Below the pieces are notes generated by a model. That model ran no database searches and was not told the origin of the DNA. It saw only the letters and a program-made list of their open reading frames with translations. Positions 1-10,000 of a stretch of 64,000 bases of DNA are shown here, in pieces. Location of the stretch: positions 521,750 through 585,749 of the forward strand of contig CAWADP010000020.1 in NCBI GenBank assembly GCA_963780805.1, in the 5' to 3' direction. A program made the position numbers and the translations under genes. The stretch's first letter is position 1. The number at the start of each line of letters is the position of its first letter. The DNA is from JASHVB01 sp963780805 (lineage in GTDB: Bacteria; Pseudomonadota; Alphaproteobacteria; Acetobacterales; Acetobacteraceae).

Positions 1-509
1 ACATGGACCAAAGGTTTGTTCAGCCGAACGGTTTGCTTGGAAGGGCGGCCGTTGGGCGGCGGCGCTGACTCCAGGTTGCCGGAGCATGCGGGACACACCG
101 GCCCGACGTGGGCAATGCCCGTTCGCTGGCGGAAGTGCCGTTTGCAATAGTACCGTCCGCACTGCGAGCATCGCCCGCCAATCGGATTGGCGACCGCGAT
201 ACTATCGAAATCGGAAAGGCCAACTCTCGCGCTGATCCACATTGCCGTGCAATCCGGTTCGTCGCACGAGCAGAACAGGCCGTCCAACCGAGGATCGAGG
301 ATCTCGGTTCGCGAGAGGGGTTCCTTGCTTGCCTCCAAATTCGTACGGCTCATGTTGAGCTTAAGAACCTGCCCGGCAAGCTTAAGGGCGTTTGGCTCCT
401 CGGGATACACACTCAACACCTGCAAAAGATGTCGCAGCGCGGTTTGGTCGCGTCGATCGGTGAATGCTTTACCAGCCGCTTCGAGGTGGTTGTGGACCCA
501 TTGCGTCAT
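1..509 (-). CDS. Cysteine-rich zinc-ribbon protein, 3' end beyond window
   Basis: This reading frame stays open from its ATG at 509 to the window edge (169 codons), so its C-terminus is unseen. Its ATG overlaps the kinase stop as ATGA, which suggests translational coupling. Residues about 20-50 look helical and TPR-like. After that come eight cysteines in zinc-binding style: C80, C82, C87, then C114-x2-C117, C122 with H125, then C139-x2-C142. The segment after C142 is Pro/Lys-rich. The cysteine spacing is seen directly; metal binding is inferred. Small zinc-ribbon proteins beside Ser/Thr kinases are often adaptor or target proteins, so a partner role with the upstream kinase is likely. I do not recognise a named family. 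Confidence 0.75.
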   Translation of the reverse strand, partial: MTQWVHNHLEAAGKAFTDRRDQTALRHLLQVLSVYPEEPNALKLAGQVLKLNMSRTNLEASKEPLSRTEILDPRLDGLFCSCDEPDCTAMWISARVGLSDFDSIAVANPIGGRCSQCGRYYCKRHFRQRTGIAHVGPVCPACSGNLESAPPPNGRPSKQTVRLNKPLVH

Positions 510-1765
510 CTGCCCGATCCTACGTTTCTGCGCCACAGCTTGAAACCAGACCACCGATCGTGGCCGGTGCCAAAACCCTTGTCCGTCGTCAGGCTCTGTG
601 CGATCTCCATACTGTTCTCGGCCTCGTCATCGCAGCCGATCGCTCGCCACGATGCCGCTGCGGCGAGATAGCTGCGGACATCCGCTTCGTTGTCAATGAG
701 CTGACGGTTGAAGCATTCGAGCGCTTTCTGATGTTCCCCGAGATTCTGATACGACAAGCCCTTGAGGTACCAGTCCGTCTGACGTTCCATGGCGCCGCCG
801 TCATCACCGGTTTCGGACGCGGCGCCGAGGACCCGAAGGCGGCTGAGCAATACGCCGAAGTCGGATTGGCGCTCGCTCCGGAAGCTGCCAAGGCAGCCCG
901 CAACGATCGGTCCGACGTCCCCTAGCTCGAGCAAAGCTCGGCTGGCAAGGACGTTCCTGATGTAATCGCGCTCGCTCAGCACCGCGAACAGATCGTAATC
1001 GATCCTATTATCCTCGGCCTGTTGTCGGTTAGGCAGCTCCGCGGCTCGGAGCATGCCGTGGAAATTCTTCAGGCGCTCCATGTTCAGGTCCCGGGAACCC
1101 TTGAAACTGATCGGGTATGGCAGCTTCCCTGTCAGCATCTGATAGACGATGATTCCGAACGAGAATACGTCACAATGCGGGCTGACGGGTTCACCCAGAT
1201 ACTGCTCGGGAGCCATGTAGCGGTAGGTTCCCGATCTGGAAATCGTCTTACCTGTCGAGAACATCCCGGTAAATCGCGAGAGCCCGAAATCAGCGATCTT
1301 GGCCTGCTTGTTCGGTCCGATCAGGATGTTTGAGGGCTTCAGGTCCAGATGCGAGATTTCCCCAAGCCGCGAGGCGCCGAGCATGCCCTCGCAAATCTGG
1401 CACGCGAAGGATAGCGCATCCCCGCGCGGCAAGGCAGGTCCAGCGCGCCTCAGTCTATCCGCCAGAGTTCCCCCCGCCACATAGTCCATCACAAGGTAGG
1501 GTACCCCGTCCTCGACGATCACCTCGTGGGCGCGAACGATGTGCGGATGAACGGGCAGCTCCAACCAGAGGCGCACTTCGTTGCGGAAGTGCTCGACCAC
1601 ACTGGGGTTTTGCGGTGCGAGCGGCTGCTTGATCGCATAGATCGTCCCGGTTCGCAGATCCTTGGCACGGTAGACGACTGCCTGCCCCCCGCGCCACTCG
1701 TCAAGGACGCGAAAGCGTCCGCACAGGATGACGCGCGTCCGGGACAGCGCCGACCACCAAGCCAT
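506..1765 (-). CDS. Ser/Thr protein kinase with C-terminal TPR segment
   Basis: A 419-residue Hanks-type kinase. Visible elements are a glycine-rich loop near residues 24-31, the ATP-binding lysine K46, the alpha-C glutamate E63, a catalytic loop HLDLKPSN at 139-146 (HLD in place of the usual HRD, so a non-RD kinase), DFG at 159-161 and APE at 185-187. The catalytic domain ends near residue 300. Residues about 325-395 form TPR-like helices, a likely protein-binding tail. There is no transmembrane segment, so it should be cytosolic. It starts 3 bp after the SLATT gene and overlaps the zinc-ribbon gene, so the three are probably one operon. Its substrate is unknown; the membrane protein and zinc-ribbon protein encoded alongside are the obvious candidates. 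Confidence 0.9.
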   Translation of the reverse strand: MAWWSALSRTRVILCGRFRVLDEWRGGQAVVYRAKDLRTGTIYAIKQPLAPQNPSVVEHFRNEVRLWLELPVHPHIVRAHEVIVEDGVPYLVMDYVAGGTLADRLRRAGPALPRGDALSFACQICEGMLGASRLGEISHLDLKPSNILIGPNKQAKIADFGLSRFTGMFSTGKTISRSGTYRYMAPEQYLGEPVSPHCDVFSFGIIVYQMLTGKLPYPISFKGSRDLNMERLKNFHGMLRAAELPNRQQAEDNRIDYDLFAVLSERDYIRNVLASRALLELGDVGPIVAGCLGSFRSERQSDFGVLLSRLRVLGAASETGDDGGAMERQTDWYLKGLSYQNLGEHQKALECFNRQLIDNEADVRSYLAAAASWRAIGCDDEAENSMEIAQSLTTDKGFGTGHDRWSGFKLWRRNVGSGR

Positions 1766-1768
1766 CCC

Positions 1769-2362
1769 TCACGAACTTCCGGGTTGGTCATCCTCCTGGT
1801 GGCTGTGATCGCTTTCGTCGAATTTGATCAGCGAATCAACCGCCGTCGAGCATTTCTCGTACTCCTCCTGAAGCTTCCGCAGTTCGGTGCCGGTGACGTT
1901 CGGCTTGGTCAGGAGCAGCTCGGCCTTGCTCCTGACTGAGATGAATCCCGCTGCGCTCTCGAACATTTTCCATGTGTCCTTTTCGTCCACGTAGTTCGTG
2001 ATCACCAGCGAGATGACGCCGGAGATGAAGGCGACTACTGCCGAAAACACCTTCACGGCCATCGAATTGGTCAGCTCGGTAATGATGGCGGTGATGGACG
2101 TGGCAGACAGCAAGGCCAGTATGCCAGCGGTGACGTGCAGCAAACGTCTCAGGCGGGACCGACGGGACGCCTGCGCCAGAAGCAGCCTGCGTTTTCTCTT
2201 CGAATCGGTTACGACAGTGTGAAGCTGCGTTCTCAGGTGTTCGAGCCCGTTCTGTAAGCCAGCCAGCACGGCACGCTCCCTCAGACGACGTCCTGCAACT
2301 GATCGAGTGAACCGCGTGTAGCAGACTGGCCAGCCCAGGCGATAGCCTCGGCGCATGTTCAT
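1769..2362 (-). CDS. SLATT-like two-transmembrane protein
   Basis: About 197 residues from the ATG at 2362; a second in-frame ATG at 2356 has the better-spaced G-rich stretch, and the frame is open further upstream, so the start is uncertain. A basic N-terminal helix (to about residue 72) is followed by two close transmembrane segments (about 74-95 and 102-124) and then a charged helical, probably coiled-coil segment (about 130-180). This arrangement matches the SLATT family, membrane modules that act as putative pore-forming effectors in nucleotide- or kinase-signalled conflict systems. The SLATT call rests on topology and the helix after TM2, without a profile search. It is the first gene of an operon with a Ser/Thr kinase and a zinc-ribbon protein. 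An alternative is an unrelated small membrane protein. Confidence 0.65.
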   Translation of the reverse strand: MNMRRGYRLGWPVCYTRFTRSVAGRRLRERAVLAGLQNGLEHLRTQLHTVVTDSKRKRRLLLAQASRRSRLRRLLHVTAGILALLSATSITAIITELTNSMAVKVFSAVVAFISGVISLVITNYVDEKDTWKMFESAAGFISVRSKAELLLTKPNVTGTELRKLQEEYEKCSTAVDSLIKFDESDHSHQEDDQPGSS

Positions 2363-2727
2363 GGACCCCGGCAAATGTCCCCGTGAGCCAGATTTGGTCG
2401 GCGACCGTCTACCGATCCGAAACGTCAGCCAAATGAGGCCCGCCAGTCGCGCTCTGTCCCCTGCAGCCCCGGCGCCGTATGTCCACTCCCCACCCACAGC
2501 GGCTGCTCCATGACAGCCGCCTGTCCGGCCCGCGGGCCGGTGGGAGCCCGGTCGCAACAAGCACCATGCCGAGGCCGACTGGCAATCCACCACCGCCGAT
2601 GCCCGCACCAAACTCAAGCGCCTATACGTCACAACGTGAGCGACGCAGGCCACCAGGCGTAAGTGCCTCTGGACGGGCGTGGCGCAAGCCGCCAAACAGG
2701 GCCGGACCCCTGAGTGGAGCGCTGCCC
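2363..2727. other. Divergent intergenic region, SLATT operon / surE
   Basis: This gap separates the divergent SLATT gene and surE and must hold both promoters. Reading frames extend into it from both sides without protein-like composition, and I see no repeat, hairpin or recognisable operator. Confidence 0.4.
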
Positions 2728-3504
2728 GTGCTGGACCGGATCCTGCTGACGAACGACGACGGAATCGCCGCGCCGGGCCTCGCGGTGTTGGAGGAGATCG
2801 CTGCGCAGCTGGCGCGTGAGGTCTGGGTGGCGGCGCCAGAGCATGACCAGAGCGGCGTGTCGCACGCGATCAGCCTGCATCATCCGCTGCGTGTCACCCA
2901 GCAAGGGCCGCGCCGCTTCGGCATCACCGGCACGCCGGGCGACTGCGCCGTGATGGGCGTGTGCCATTTGATGGCGGATGCACCGCCGGACCTGATCCTG
3001 TCCGGCGTCAATCGCGGCTTGAACCTCGGAATGGAGACGGTGTTCTCCGGCACCGTCGGCGGGGCGATGACGGGGATGATGTTGGGGATCCCCTCGATCG
3101 GGCTGAGCCAGGCGTTCAAGGACCGCAACAACGTGCCATGGGACACCGCACGGACTCTGTGCGCGCAAGTGGTGCGGGATCTGCTGGCGATCGGCTGGAG
3201 CAAGGACGCCTGCCTGAACGTGAATTTCCCGCCGGTGCCGGCGGATCAGGCGGGGCCGCTGACCCTGGCGCGCCAAGGCGTGGGCATGATCGCCGGGATG
3301 CATGTCGAGACCCGGACCGATCCCCGCGGCATGACGTATCATTGGCTGAACTTCCGTCGCGGCGACCGGGTGCAGGGGCCGGAGAGCGATTACGACGCGA
3401 TGCGGGCTGGGAAGATCGTGGTGACGCCGCTGCGGTATGACCGCACGGACGATGATGCGTACCAGGCGCTGGCGGAGAAGCTGCCGCGGTTTAACGGGGC
3501 GTGA
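2728..3504 (+). CDS. surE: 5'/3'-nucleotidase SurE
   Basis: 258 residues from a GTG at 2728 with GGAG eight bases upstream. The open frame extends further 5', but the family begins directly at the LLTNDDG motif, here residues 6-12 with the metal-binding pair D10/D11. The other SurE signatures are present: APEHDQSG, SGVNRGLNLG and the following SGTVGGAM loop. SurE is a divalent-metal-dependent phosphatase that removes phosphate from nucleoside monophosphates and short polyphosphate, linked to stationary-phase survival. The length is normal. Its usual neighbour pcm (isoaspartyl methyltransferase) is absent here. Confidence 0.95.
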   Translation: MLDRILLTNDDGIAAPGLAVLEEIAAQLAREVWVAAPEHDQSGVSHAISLHHPLRVTQQGPRRFGITGTPGDCAVMGVCHLMADAPPDLILSGVNRGLNLGMETVFSGTVGGAMTGMMLGIPSIGLSQAFKDRNNVPWDTARTLCAQVVRDLLAIGWSKDACLNVNFPPVPADQAGPLTLARQGVGMIAGMHVETRTDPRGMTYHWLNFRRGDRVQGPESDYDAMRAGKIVVTPLRYDRTDDDAYQALAEKLPRFNGA

Positions 3505-3765
3505 GGCTTTGATTTTGGGGAGGCAACCAACCAGGCGATAGTTGTGCTGGTGGCAACAAAGTTTTGAAATGCAGATTTCATAGATTTCGTAGCTTTATAC
3601 CCGTCGTCTGAATCGCGGCGACGACCGCAATGACAGGGTTGCTCTGTGCCCCGCCGGGACGGTCAACCGTTCTGGTGCCTTTGGATAATACCAGGTGACT
3701 TAATGGGTGATCTGCGGTCGACGCCCACCTCTTCATGCCGAGGTCGGCATCGGCCGTACGTCAAA

Positions 3766-3840
3766 CTTTACGCCGCCTGGCACTAACAATCCTTACACCG
3801 CCTAGCATCGACAATCTTTGCACCGGCTGGCATTAACCCC
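3766..3840. repeat. Three-unit 25-bp tandem repeat at a 3' end
   Basis: Three degenerate 25-bp units (3766-3790, 3791-3815, 3816-3840) share the pattern CTTTRCRCCGSCTRGCAYTR. The third unit overlaps the stop codon of the GMC oxidoreductase. The rest of the 3505-3832 gap between the convergent surE and GMC genes shows nothing else I can name. Confidence 0.7.
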
Positions 3841-5689
3841 GGGTGGTGCGATGATCGCCGACGAACTCCCGCAGCTTCACGGCGTATTCGTATGCGATCA
3901 TCTCGGCCGCCTTCTCGCCGATCATAATGCAGGGCGCATTGGTGTTGCCGCCGATCACCGACGGCATCACGCTCGCGTCCGCCACCCGCAATCCGCCGAC
4001 ACCTTTCACCCGGAGCAGCGGGTCTACGACATCGCCGATCCGGCAAGTCGAGGTCGGGTGGTACACGGTCAGCGAGAAATGCAGCGCGAAATCCTCCAGC
4101 AGCGCATCGCTGGGCTCGGCGCCTTCGCGATAGCCGTGTTTTTCCGCCAGGAACGGCGGCAGCATCAGCGGGCCGAGCTTGCGGTTTCCAGGCCAATGCG
4201 CGGCAATGTCCATGGTCCGGCGGATCGCCGCCACCATGACCTTCAGGTCGTGCGGGTCGTCGTAATAGTTCATGCGGATCGCCGGCTTTGCCTCCGGGTC
4301 CTGGCTTTCCAGGACGATGGCGCCGCGGCTGCGTGGCAATACGGGGTTGGCAAGCAGGAACAGGTTTTCCGCATCGTCTGCCACGCGCGTCGCCGCGTCG
4401 TCGAAAAACCGTGCCGTGTCGATATTCATGATGGTCTGCAGGAAACCGCCATTGGTGCCGGTCACGAAGCAAATGATCTCGGTGTCGTGGCGATTGGGAT
4501 CGCCGAGGCCGGTGGAGCAGAAGACCACCGCGTCGGCCAGCGATGACGCGCCGAGGCCGCGTCCGGTCGCTTGCCAGTCGGCGAGGCGCGCTTCCGCCTT
4601 CTGCTTCAATGCCTGCAGCTGCGGAGACAGGTTGGCATCGTCGGCGGGATCGGCGGGCAATGGTCCGGCCGGAGCACGCAGCGCGCCGGGTCCCATGGAC
4701 ACCGCTATGTCGTTCATCGTCACGCCGATGCCGGGAGCCGGATACATCAGCGGACACATCAAGTGATCCTGCAGATGCTTGCCGACCGGTGCGTCGACGA
4801 GACAGGCAACCCCGGCGGCTTCCAGTTCCTGCCGCGGTCCTATGCCGGATAGCATCAGCAGGTGCGGCGAGCCGATCGCGCCGGCGCAGACGACCACCTC
4901 CTTGGCGGCCCGCAGCGTCACCGCCTCGCCGGCCGTGGTGCGGTACTCGACGCCAGTGGCGACAGTCCGGCCGCCGGCGGTGTCCAGCAGCACGCGCGTC
5001 GCCGGCGCGCCGGTGATGATCTTCAGGTTCGGCCGTTGCTCCGGCTCGCCGGCGAGGAAAGCCTGATAGGTGCTCGATCGCCGGCCGTCCCGCGTCGTGT
5101 ACTGGGTCAACGATGCGACTCCGGCGGGGCTGTCGCGGTCGCGGCCGTTATAGTCGCCGCGCGGGATGCCTGCGGCGACGGCCGCCTCGACGAACTGCCG
5201 GGCAGCCGGCAGGATCGGCTCGCGGACCGACACCCCGAGCGGCCCTGTGGTGTTATGCGCGGCGGCATCGACGACGATCTCCTCGCTCGCCGCCAGGCCC
5301 TCGCTCTTGCGAAAATAGGGCAGCACGTCGGCGTAACTCCAGCCGGTGGCACCCTCGGCCGCCCAGGAATCGAAATCGCCGGGATTGCCGCGTACATACA
5401 TCATGTAGTTGATGCCGGAGGAGCCGCCGAGCATCTTGCCGCGCGGCACCGGCATGCGCTGTCCGTTAAGTCCGCGCCCGGCTTTGCCAGGGTCGGCTGT
5501 GAACATCCAGTCGGTCGCCGGATTCAACTGCATCGCTGCCGGCGCAATCGGCAGCGCGGAGATTTCCGGCGGCCGCTCGCCCGCTTCGATCAGTGCCACC
5601 CGGCAGGAGGGATCCTCGGACAACCGCGAGGCAATCACCGCCCCCGCCGACCCGCCGCCCACCACGATGAAATCGAACGTTTCGGACAT
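3833..5689 (-). CDS. GMC-family FAD-dependent oxidoreductase
   Basis: 618 residues from the ATG at 5689, chosen because GGAGG lies seven bases upstream and the FAD fold begins at once. The dinucleotide-binding loop GGGSAG is at residues 11-16 and the first GMC signature at about 84-101 (GKMLGGSSGINYMMYVRG). The second signature, around GAIGSPHLLMLSGIG, lies mid-protein. The C-terminal catalytic pair is H544 in YHPTSTCR and the Asn in NTNAPC about 40 residues later. Family members oxidise alcohols (choline, glucose, aryl or aliphatic alcohols) using FAD. At 618 residues it is about 60 longer than typical, with a hydrophilic insertion around 330-390. There is no signal peptide. The substrate cannot be told from sequence, and no BADH or regulator is adjacent to suggest choline. 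Confidence 0.92.
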   Translation of the reverse strand: MSETFDFIVVGGGSAGAVIASRLSEDPSCRVALIEAGERPPEISALPIAPAAMQLNPATDWMFTADPGKAGRGLNGQRMPVPRGKMLGGSSGINYMMYVRGNPGDFDSWAAEGATGWSYADVLPYFRKSEGLAASEEIVVDAAAHNTTGPLGVSVREPILPAARQFVEAAVAAGIPRGDYNGRDRDSPAGVASLTQYTTRDGRRSSTYQAFLAGEPEQRPNLKIITGAPATRVLLDTAGGRTVATGVEYRTTAGEAVTLRAAKEVVVCAGAIGSPHLLMLSGIGPRQELEAAGVACLVDAPVGKHLQDHLMCPLMYPAPGIGVTMNDIAVSMGPGALRAPAGPLPADPADDANLSPQLQALKQKAEARLADWQATGRGLGASSLADAVVFCSTGLGDPNRHDTEIICFVTGTNGGFLQTIMNIDTARFFDDAATRVADDAENLFLLANPVLPRSRGAIVLESQDPEAKPAIRMNYYDDPHDLKVMVAAIRRTMDIAAHWPGNRKLGPLMLPPFLAEKHGYREGAEPSDALLEDFALHFSLTVYHPTSTCRIGDVVDPLLRVKGVGGLRVADASVMPSVIGGNTNAPCIMIGEKAAEMIAYEYAVKLREFVGDHRTTRG

Positions 5690-6224
5690 GGTTATCCTCC
5701 CTGATTGATTCGGCGGCACGCTATCGCCCAGCCGATCTTTTTATGGATAAATTCAGCCGGTCGACGCATTGTTTCAGGCATCGCTGCTGCGTCTTGTCGT
5801 CCAACAAGCCGGCATTAAGCGCGGGCCGAGTCGTCAGCGCAATCCCGGGCCCGCAATACCGCGGACCCGAATCGATTTGGCAGATTTGCCTGGGTGGACG
5901 TTTGACAGGCGATCGACGATTTAACTGCTGTTATCACTAACACCGCGTTTCGCGTCGGGAGCCTACGCCCGTGCGCTGCGCTACCTTGAGTACCCGGTAC
6001 TACCCCGTATCGATGATAGGACCCGGTACCGGTGAAGCCCGAGTCGTGCCCGCCAAGCCGTGAGGTCGTCTCGCACTTCAATGATCCTGAGTACCAGGCC
6101 ATCGGTGTCTTTAATCTGTGACATCCGTGAAATCCGTGTTTCAAACTATCTGCTGCATACCCCACTTCGGCCCGCGACGACGCAGGAGATGCATCGCGGC
6201 GGCGACCAACCACAGGACGGCGGT
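5690..6224. other. Non-coding gap
   Basis: Between the GMC gene start and the 3' end of the CoA-transferase subunit. I find no convincing coding frame and, in particular, no sign of the missing CoA-transferase B subunit. Around 5990-6034 there are several short GGTAC-containing palindromes. Near 6116-6145 is the phrase CATCCGTGAAATCCGTG, a doubled short repeat. The GMC promoter should lie at the left end. Confidence 0.4.
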
Positions 6225-6908
6225 TCAGAACCCGCTCGGGTCCCCGTACGGCACGTGCAGCACGCGATCCACGAAGATGCCCGGCGTCACGACGTGATCC
6301 GCATTGATCTCGCCCAGTTCCCGCACGTGCTGCGTCTGCACGATGGTCAGCGTCGCCGCCATCGCCATCACCGGATTGAAGTTGCGGCCTAACTCGCGGA
6401 ACGTCAGGTTGCCCCAGCGATCCGCTTCCCACGCCTCGACCAGCGCCACGTCGCCGGGCAGCGACTGTTCCAGGATGTAGGTGCGGCCGTCGATCTCGCG
6501 ATGTTCCTTGCCGACTGCCATCTTCGTCCCCACCCCGGTGGCGGTGAAGAACGCCGGCACGCCGGCACCGGCGGCACGCATGCGCTCGGCCAGCGTTCCC
6601 TGCGGCACGATCTCCAGCTCGATCTTGCCGGCACGATACAGCGTTTCGAATACCACCGGATCGGAGGAGCGCGGAAAAGAGCAGATGATCCTGCGCACCC
6701 GGCCCAGCTCCATCAGCCGCGCGAGGCCGGTGTGCCCGACGCCGGCGTTGTTGGCGGCCACGGTCAGGTCCTTGGCGCCCTGATGGATCAGGCCGTCGAT
6801 CAGCGCGTTGGGCTGGCCGACAGCGCCGAACCCGCCGATCAGCACGGTCGAACCGTCCTTGATGCCTGTCATGGCGTCGGCCATGTTCTGGACGATCTTG
6901 TTGATCAT
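6225..6908 (-). CDS. 3-oxoacid CoA-transferase subunit A (orphan)
   Basis: 227 residues, the normal length of the A subunit of class I CoA-transferases (ScoA/PcaI/AtoD). The CoA-binding GGFGxxGxP motif is at residues 25-33 and the family pattern continues through GVGTKMAVGKEHREIDGRTY and the ERADRWGNLTF-like segment. These enzymes move CoA from succinyl-CoA to acetoacetate or 3-oxoadipate. The catalytic glutamate sits in subunit B, which normally follows directly; here no B subunit lies on either side, so this gene alone should not form an active enzyme. Either B is encoded elsewhere or the pair has been broken. Confidence 0.9.
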   Translation of the reverse strand: MINKIVQNMADAMTGIKDGSTVLIGGFGAVGQPNALIDGLIHQGAKDLTVAANNAGVGHTGLARLMELGRVRRIICSFPRSSDPVVFETLYRAGKIELEIVPQGTLAERMRAAGAGVPAFFTATGVGTKMAVGKEHREIDGRTYILEQSLPGDVALVEAWEADRWGNLTFRELGRNFNPVMAMAATLTIVQTQHVRELGEINADHVVTPGIFVDRVLHVPYGDPSGF

Positions 6909-7074
6909 GCCCCTTTGCCCCGTCGCGGTTCCTGGATCGCTTCGGGTCAGGTGTAGTCCCAGCCGACGTCATCCGCAAAATGCGGGAAACACGCAGGTGG
7001 CCGGTCGGCGCCAAGCCTGTGCCGGCCATGACACAGGAGACGACGCGGCCTGCCAACGCCGCGCAACATCGTGT

Positions 7075-10000
7075 TCAGACGGACACGACATGCCCCGTCA
7101 GGCTGCTCACGCTGGCAACGTCGGCGAACATGATCGTGGTGTTGTCGGAAAGCGTCAGTGTAACCGATGAGCCGTTCGTCGTGGCCGAGCCCAACGCCGC
7201 CGCCGCGGCACCCGTGCCATAGCCAGTCAGCAATACCTCGTCGCTCGCGGTGAAGTTCTGCACCAGGTCGTGCGGCGCTCCGCTGCCATTGGCCGCGAAG
7301 AACACGAACAGGTCGTGACTGCTGGCGTCGGTGTTGCCGACCAGCGTATCGGTGCCGCCGCCGGCCACCAGCGTGTCGCTGCCTTGGCCGGCCCCCAGGC
7401 CGCCCACGATCGAATTCCGGCCAGTGGGATCGCTGCCGCCGAAGATGATGTTGTTGGTGGTCGAGTTGCTTGCATCCAGCGTCTCATTGCCGCTGCCGGC
7501 GGAGTAGAGCAGCCCGCCGCTGCTGCCGCTGTAATCGATCGCCCCGCTGGCACCGCCGAACAGGGTGAGGCCGCCGCTGCCGCCGGCGACCGATGCATCG
7601 CCCGACCCGGCGAGGATGGTCGCACCGTGCGATCCGCCGGTGAACGTGAGCAATCCGGTGCTGCCGAACACGACCAGTCCGCTGCCGCTGGAGGTGATGG
7701 CGGCGGACGCGCTGCTGGCGACGATCGTGTCGGCCTTGCCGCTATCGGCCGCTCCCACGCTACCCGACCCGGCGACAAACAGGGCACCGGAGCCGGCGAG
7801 TGTGACCGCGGTCGGGGCGCTCGCGCCAAGGATCGTCTCGCCACTGCCGCTGTCCGATATGTCGACTGCGACCGTGCTGCCGAACGCCACGCCGCCGCTC
7901 GCACCCTTGGAAAATTGCAACGTTGACTGACCGGAGCCGCCGATCAGCGTGTCGCCCTCGCCGCTGGCGGATACGCTGGCGGTGCCGCTGCCGGCGAAGA
8001 ACAGCGCGTTGGCGCCCGAGATCGTTGCCTTGGTGCTGAGGCTTGAGCCGACGAGCGTGTCGTGACTGCCGGCAACGGACATGGTGACGGCCCCGCTGCC
8101 GCCGAACGCCAGGCCTCCGGTTCCCCCGGCGAAGATGAATGTCGCGGCCTTGGAGCCGTTGGCCAACAGGTCACCGTCGCCGCTGGCGGACACGCTGGCC
8201 GTGCCGCTGCCGGTAATGAACGTTGCGTCCGTGCCGGAGATCGTCACGGTGCTGTTGGCGGTTGAGCCGACCAGCGTGTCGTGGCTGCCGGCATCGGACA
8301 TGGTCACGGCGTCCGCGCCGCCGAACGCCACGCCATCCTCCGCACCGGAAAGGAACTGCAGCGTCGGACTGCCGCCATTCGCCGCCAGGATATCGCTCTG
8401 GCCGCTGGCGTAGACCGTGGTCGCGCCGCCCTGGGCGAAGAACAGGGAATTGGCCCCGGTCAGGGTCGCCGAGGTTGTGCCGGTGGAGCCGAGCAACGTG
8501 TCTTTGCTGCCGGCGTCCAACATACTGACCGTTCCGCTGCCTCCGAACGCCACGCCGACCGATGCGGTAGCCAGGAACTGAATGGATCCGCCGGAGCCGC
8601 CGACCATCGTGTCGCCTTGGCCGCTGGCAAAGACGGTGGTGGCGCTGGCCTGGCCGAAGAACAGCGCGTCGGAGCCGGTCAGCGTGGCGTTCGTGGCGCC
8701 GCTGGAGCCCACCATTGTGTCCTGGCTGCCGGCATCCGACATGGTGACGCCACCTGGCGCACCGAACGCGAGCCCGTTCGAGGCCCCGGAGACGAACTGC
8801 ATCGTCGAGCCCGCGCCGGCCCCCAGCAGCGTGTCGCCGTTGGCGCCGGAGGAAATCGTGTCGATGCCGGCGTTGCCGGCCAGGATCGCATTTCCGACCG
8901 ACGGGTCCGTCAACGTGACGGCCGCGGACCCGCCGAGGAACTCCGCCTGGTAGGCCGCGGGCAGCGAGTAAATGCCATCGGCGGATGGCGCGAGAACGAC
9001 TGCTTCGTTGGTATCCTCGCCGGTGGCGCCGGCGAAGCTGCCGGCGACCGGGTTGACCGCGACCGAAACGCTGGCCGTGCCTGCGGCGAGTCCGAGCACC
9101 TGCCGCGTTTCGGTGACGCTGGCGCTGCCTGAAATGCTGCCCCCCGGTCCGCTGACATCGATGGTGAAGCCGGTGGTTTGGAACCAGCCGCTGGTGGGCG
9201 GCGAAGATGCGGGGGTGAAGACCAGCGCGTTGAGTCCGGCGTTGACCAGCGACGGCGAGCCGCTGACGCTGAACACGCCGGTCGAGGAGTTGAAGCTGCC
9301 GCCGCCGACCGAACTGAACAGCGTGCCCGCCAAGGGATCGGACAGGGTGACTGTGACGGTATCGGTCGGGTTTGCGCTGTTATCGGAGACCTGGACGGTG
9401 GCGAATGGTGTGGTGGCTGTGCCCGCGGGCACGCCCTGATAGGGCACCAGGTTGGTGATCTCCGGCGTGGAAGCCAGTGGTGTCTCGCGATAGATCGCGG
9501 TCCCGCTGCCGTCGCGTATCGCTGCCCAGGTAACGCCGGTGTAGCTCCCACTGCCGAGAGTCAGCGTTGCGACCTGCGCTCCGCTGTCGGTGGTGATGGT
9601 CAGGAGATTCGCGCCGGTGCTGGTGCCGTAGCTGACGATCGCGTCATTGCTGCTGTCGTCGAGGTTGGTCAGGTCGATCTTGTCATCGAAGCCGGTGAAC
9701 CCCGCGATCGTCGCCGGGACAGCGTTGTAGTTGCTGATCTCCAGCGTCGCGTAGGCGCCGGTGCCGGGCGCGAAGGCGACGGTCTGGAAGCCGCTGAGGC
9801 CGAGGCTGCTATAGTTGGCGGTCACGAAGTTGCCTGGGGAGCCTTGCAGTTCCAGCGTATTGCCGCTGCCGCCGGCGCGGATGGTACCGGTGATGGCATA
9901 GCCCGGCTGCAGCACCAGCAGGTCGCCCGCGCCGCCGAAGTAGACGGCGTAGGTGCTACCGTTGATCGTGCCGGCGTCGATGACCGTCCCGCTGCCGCTC

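Noticed and set aside
5815..7056. A long minus-strand frame covering the CoA-transferase region
   Set aside because: It is Arg/Gly/His-rich, has no family likeness and overlaps the well-supported CoA-transferase gene in another frame.
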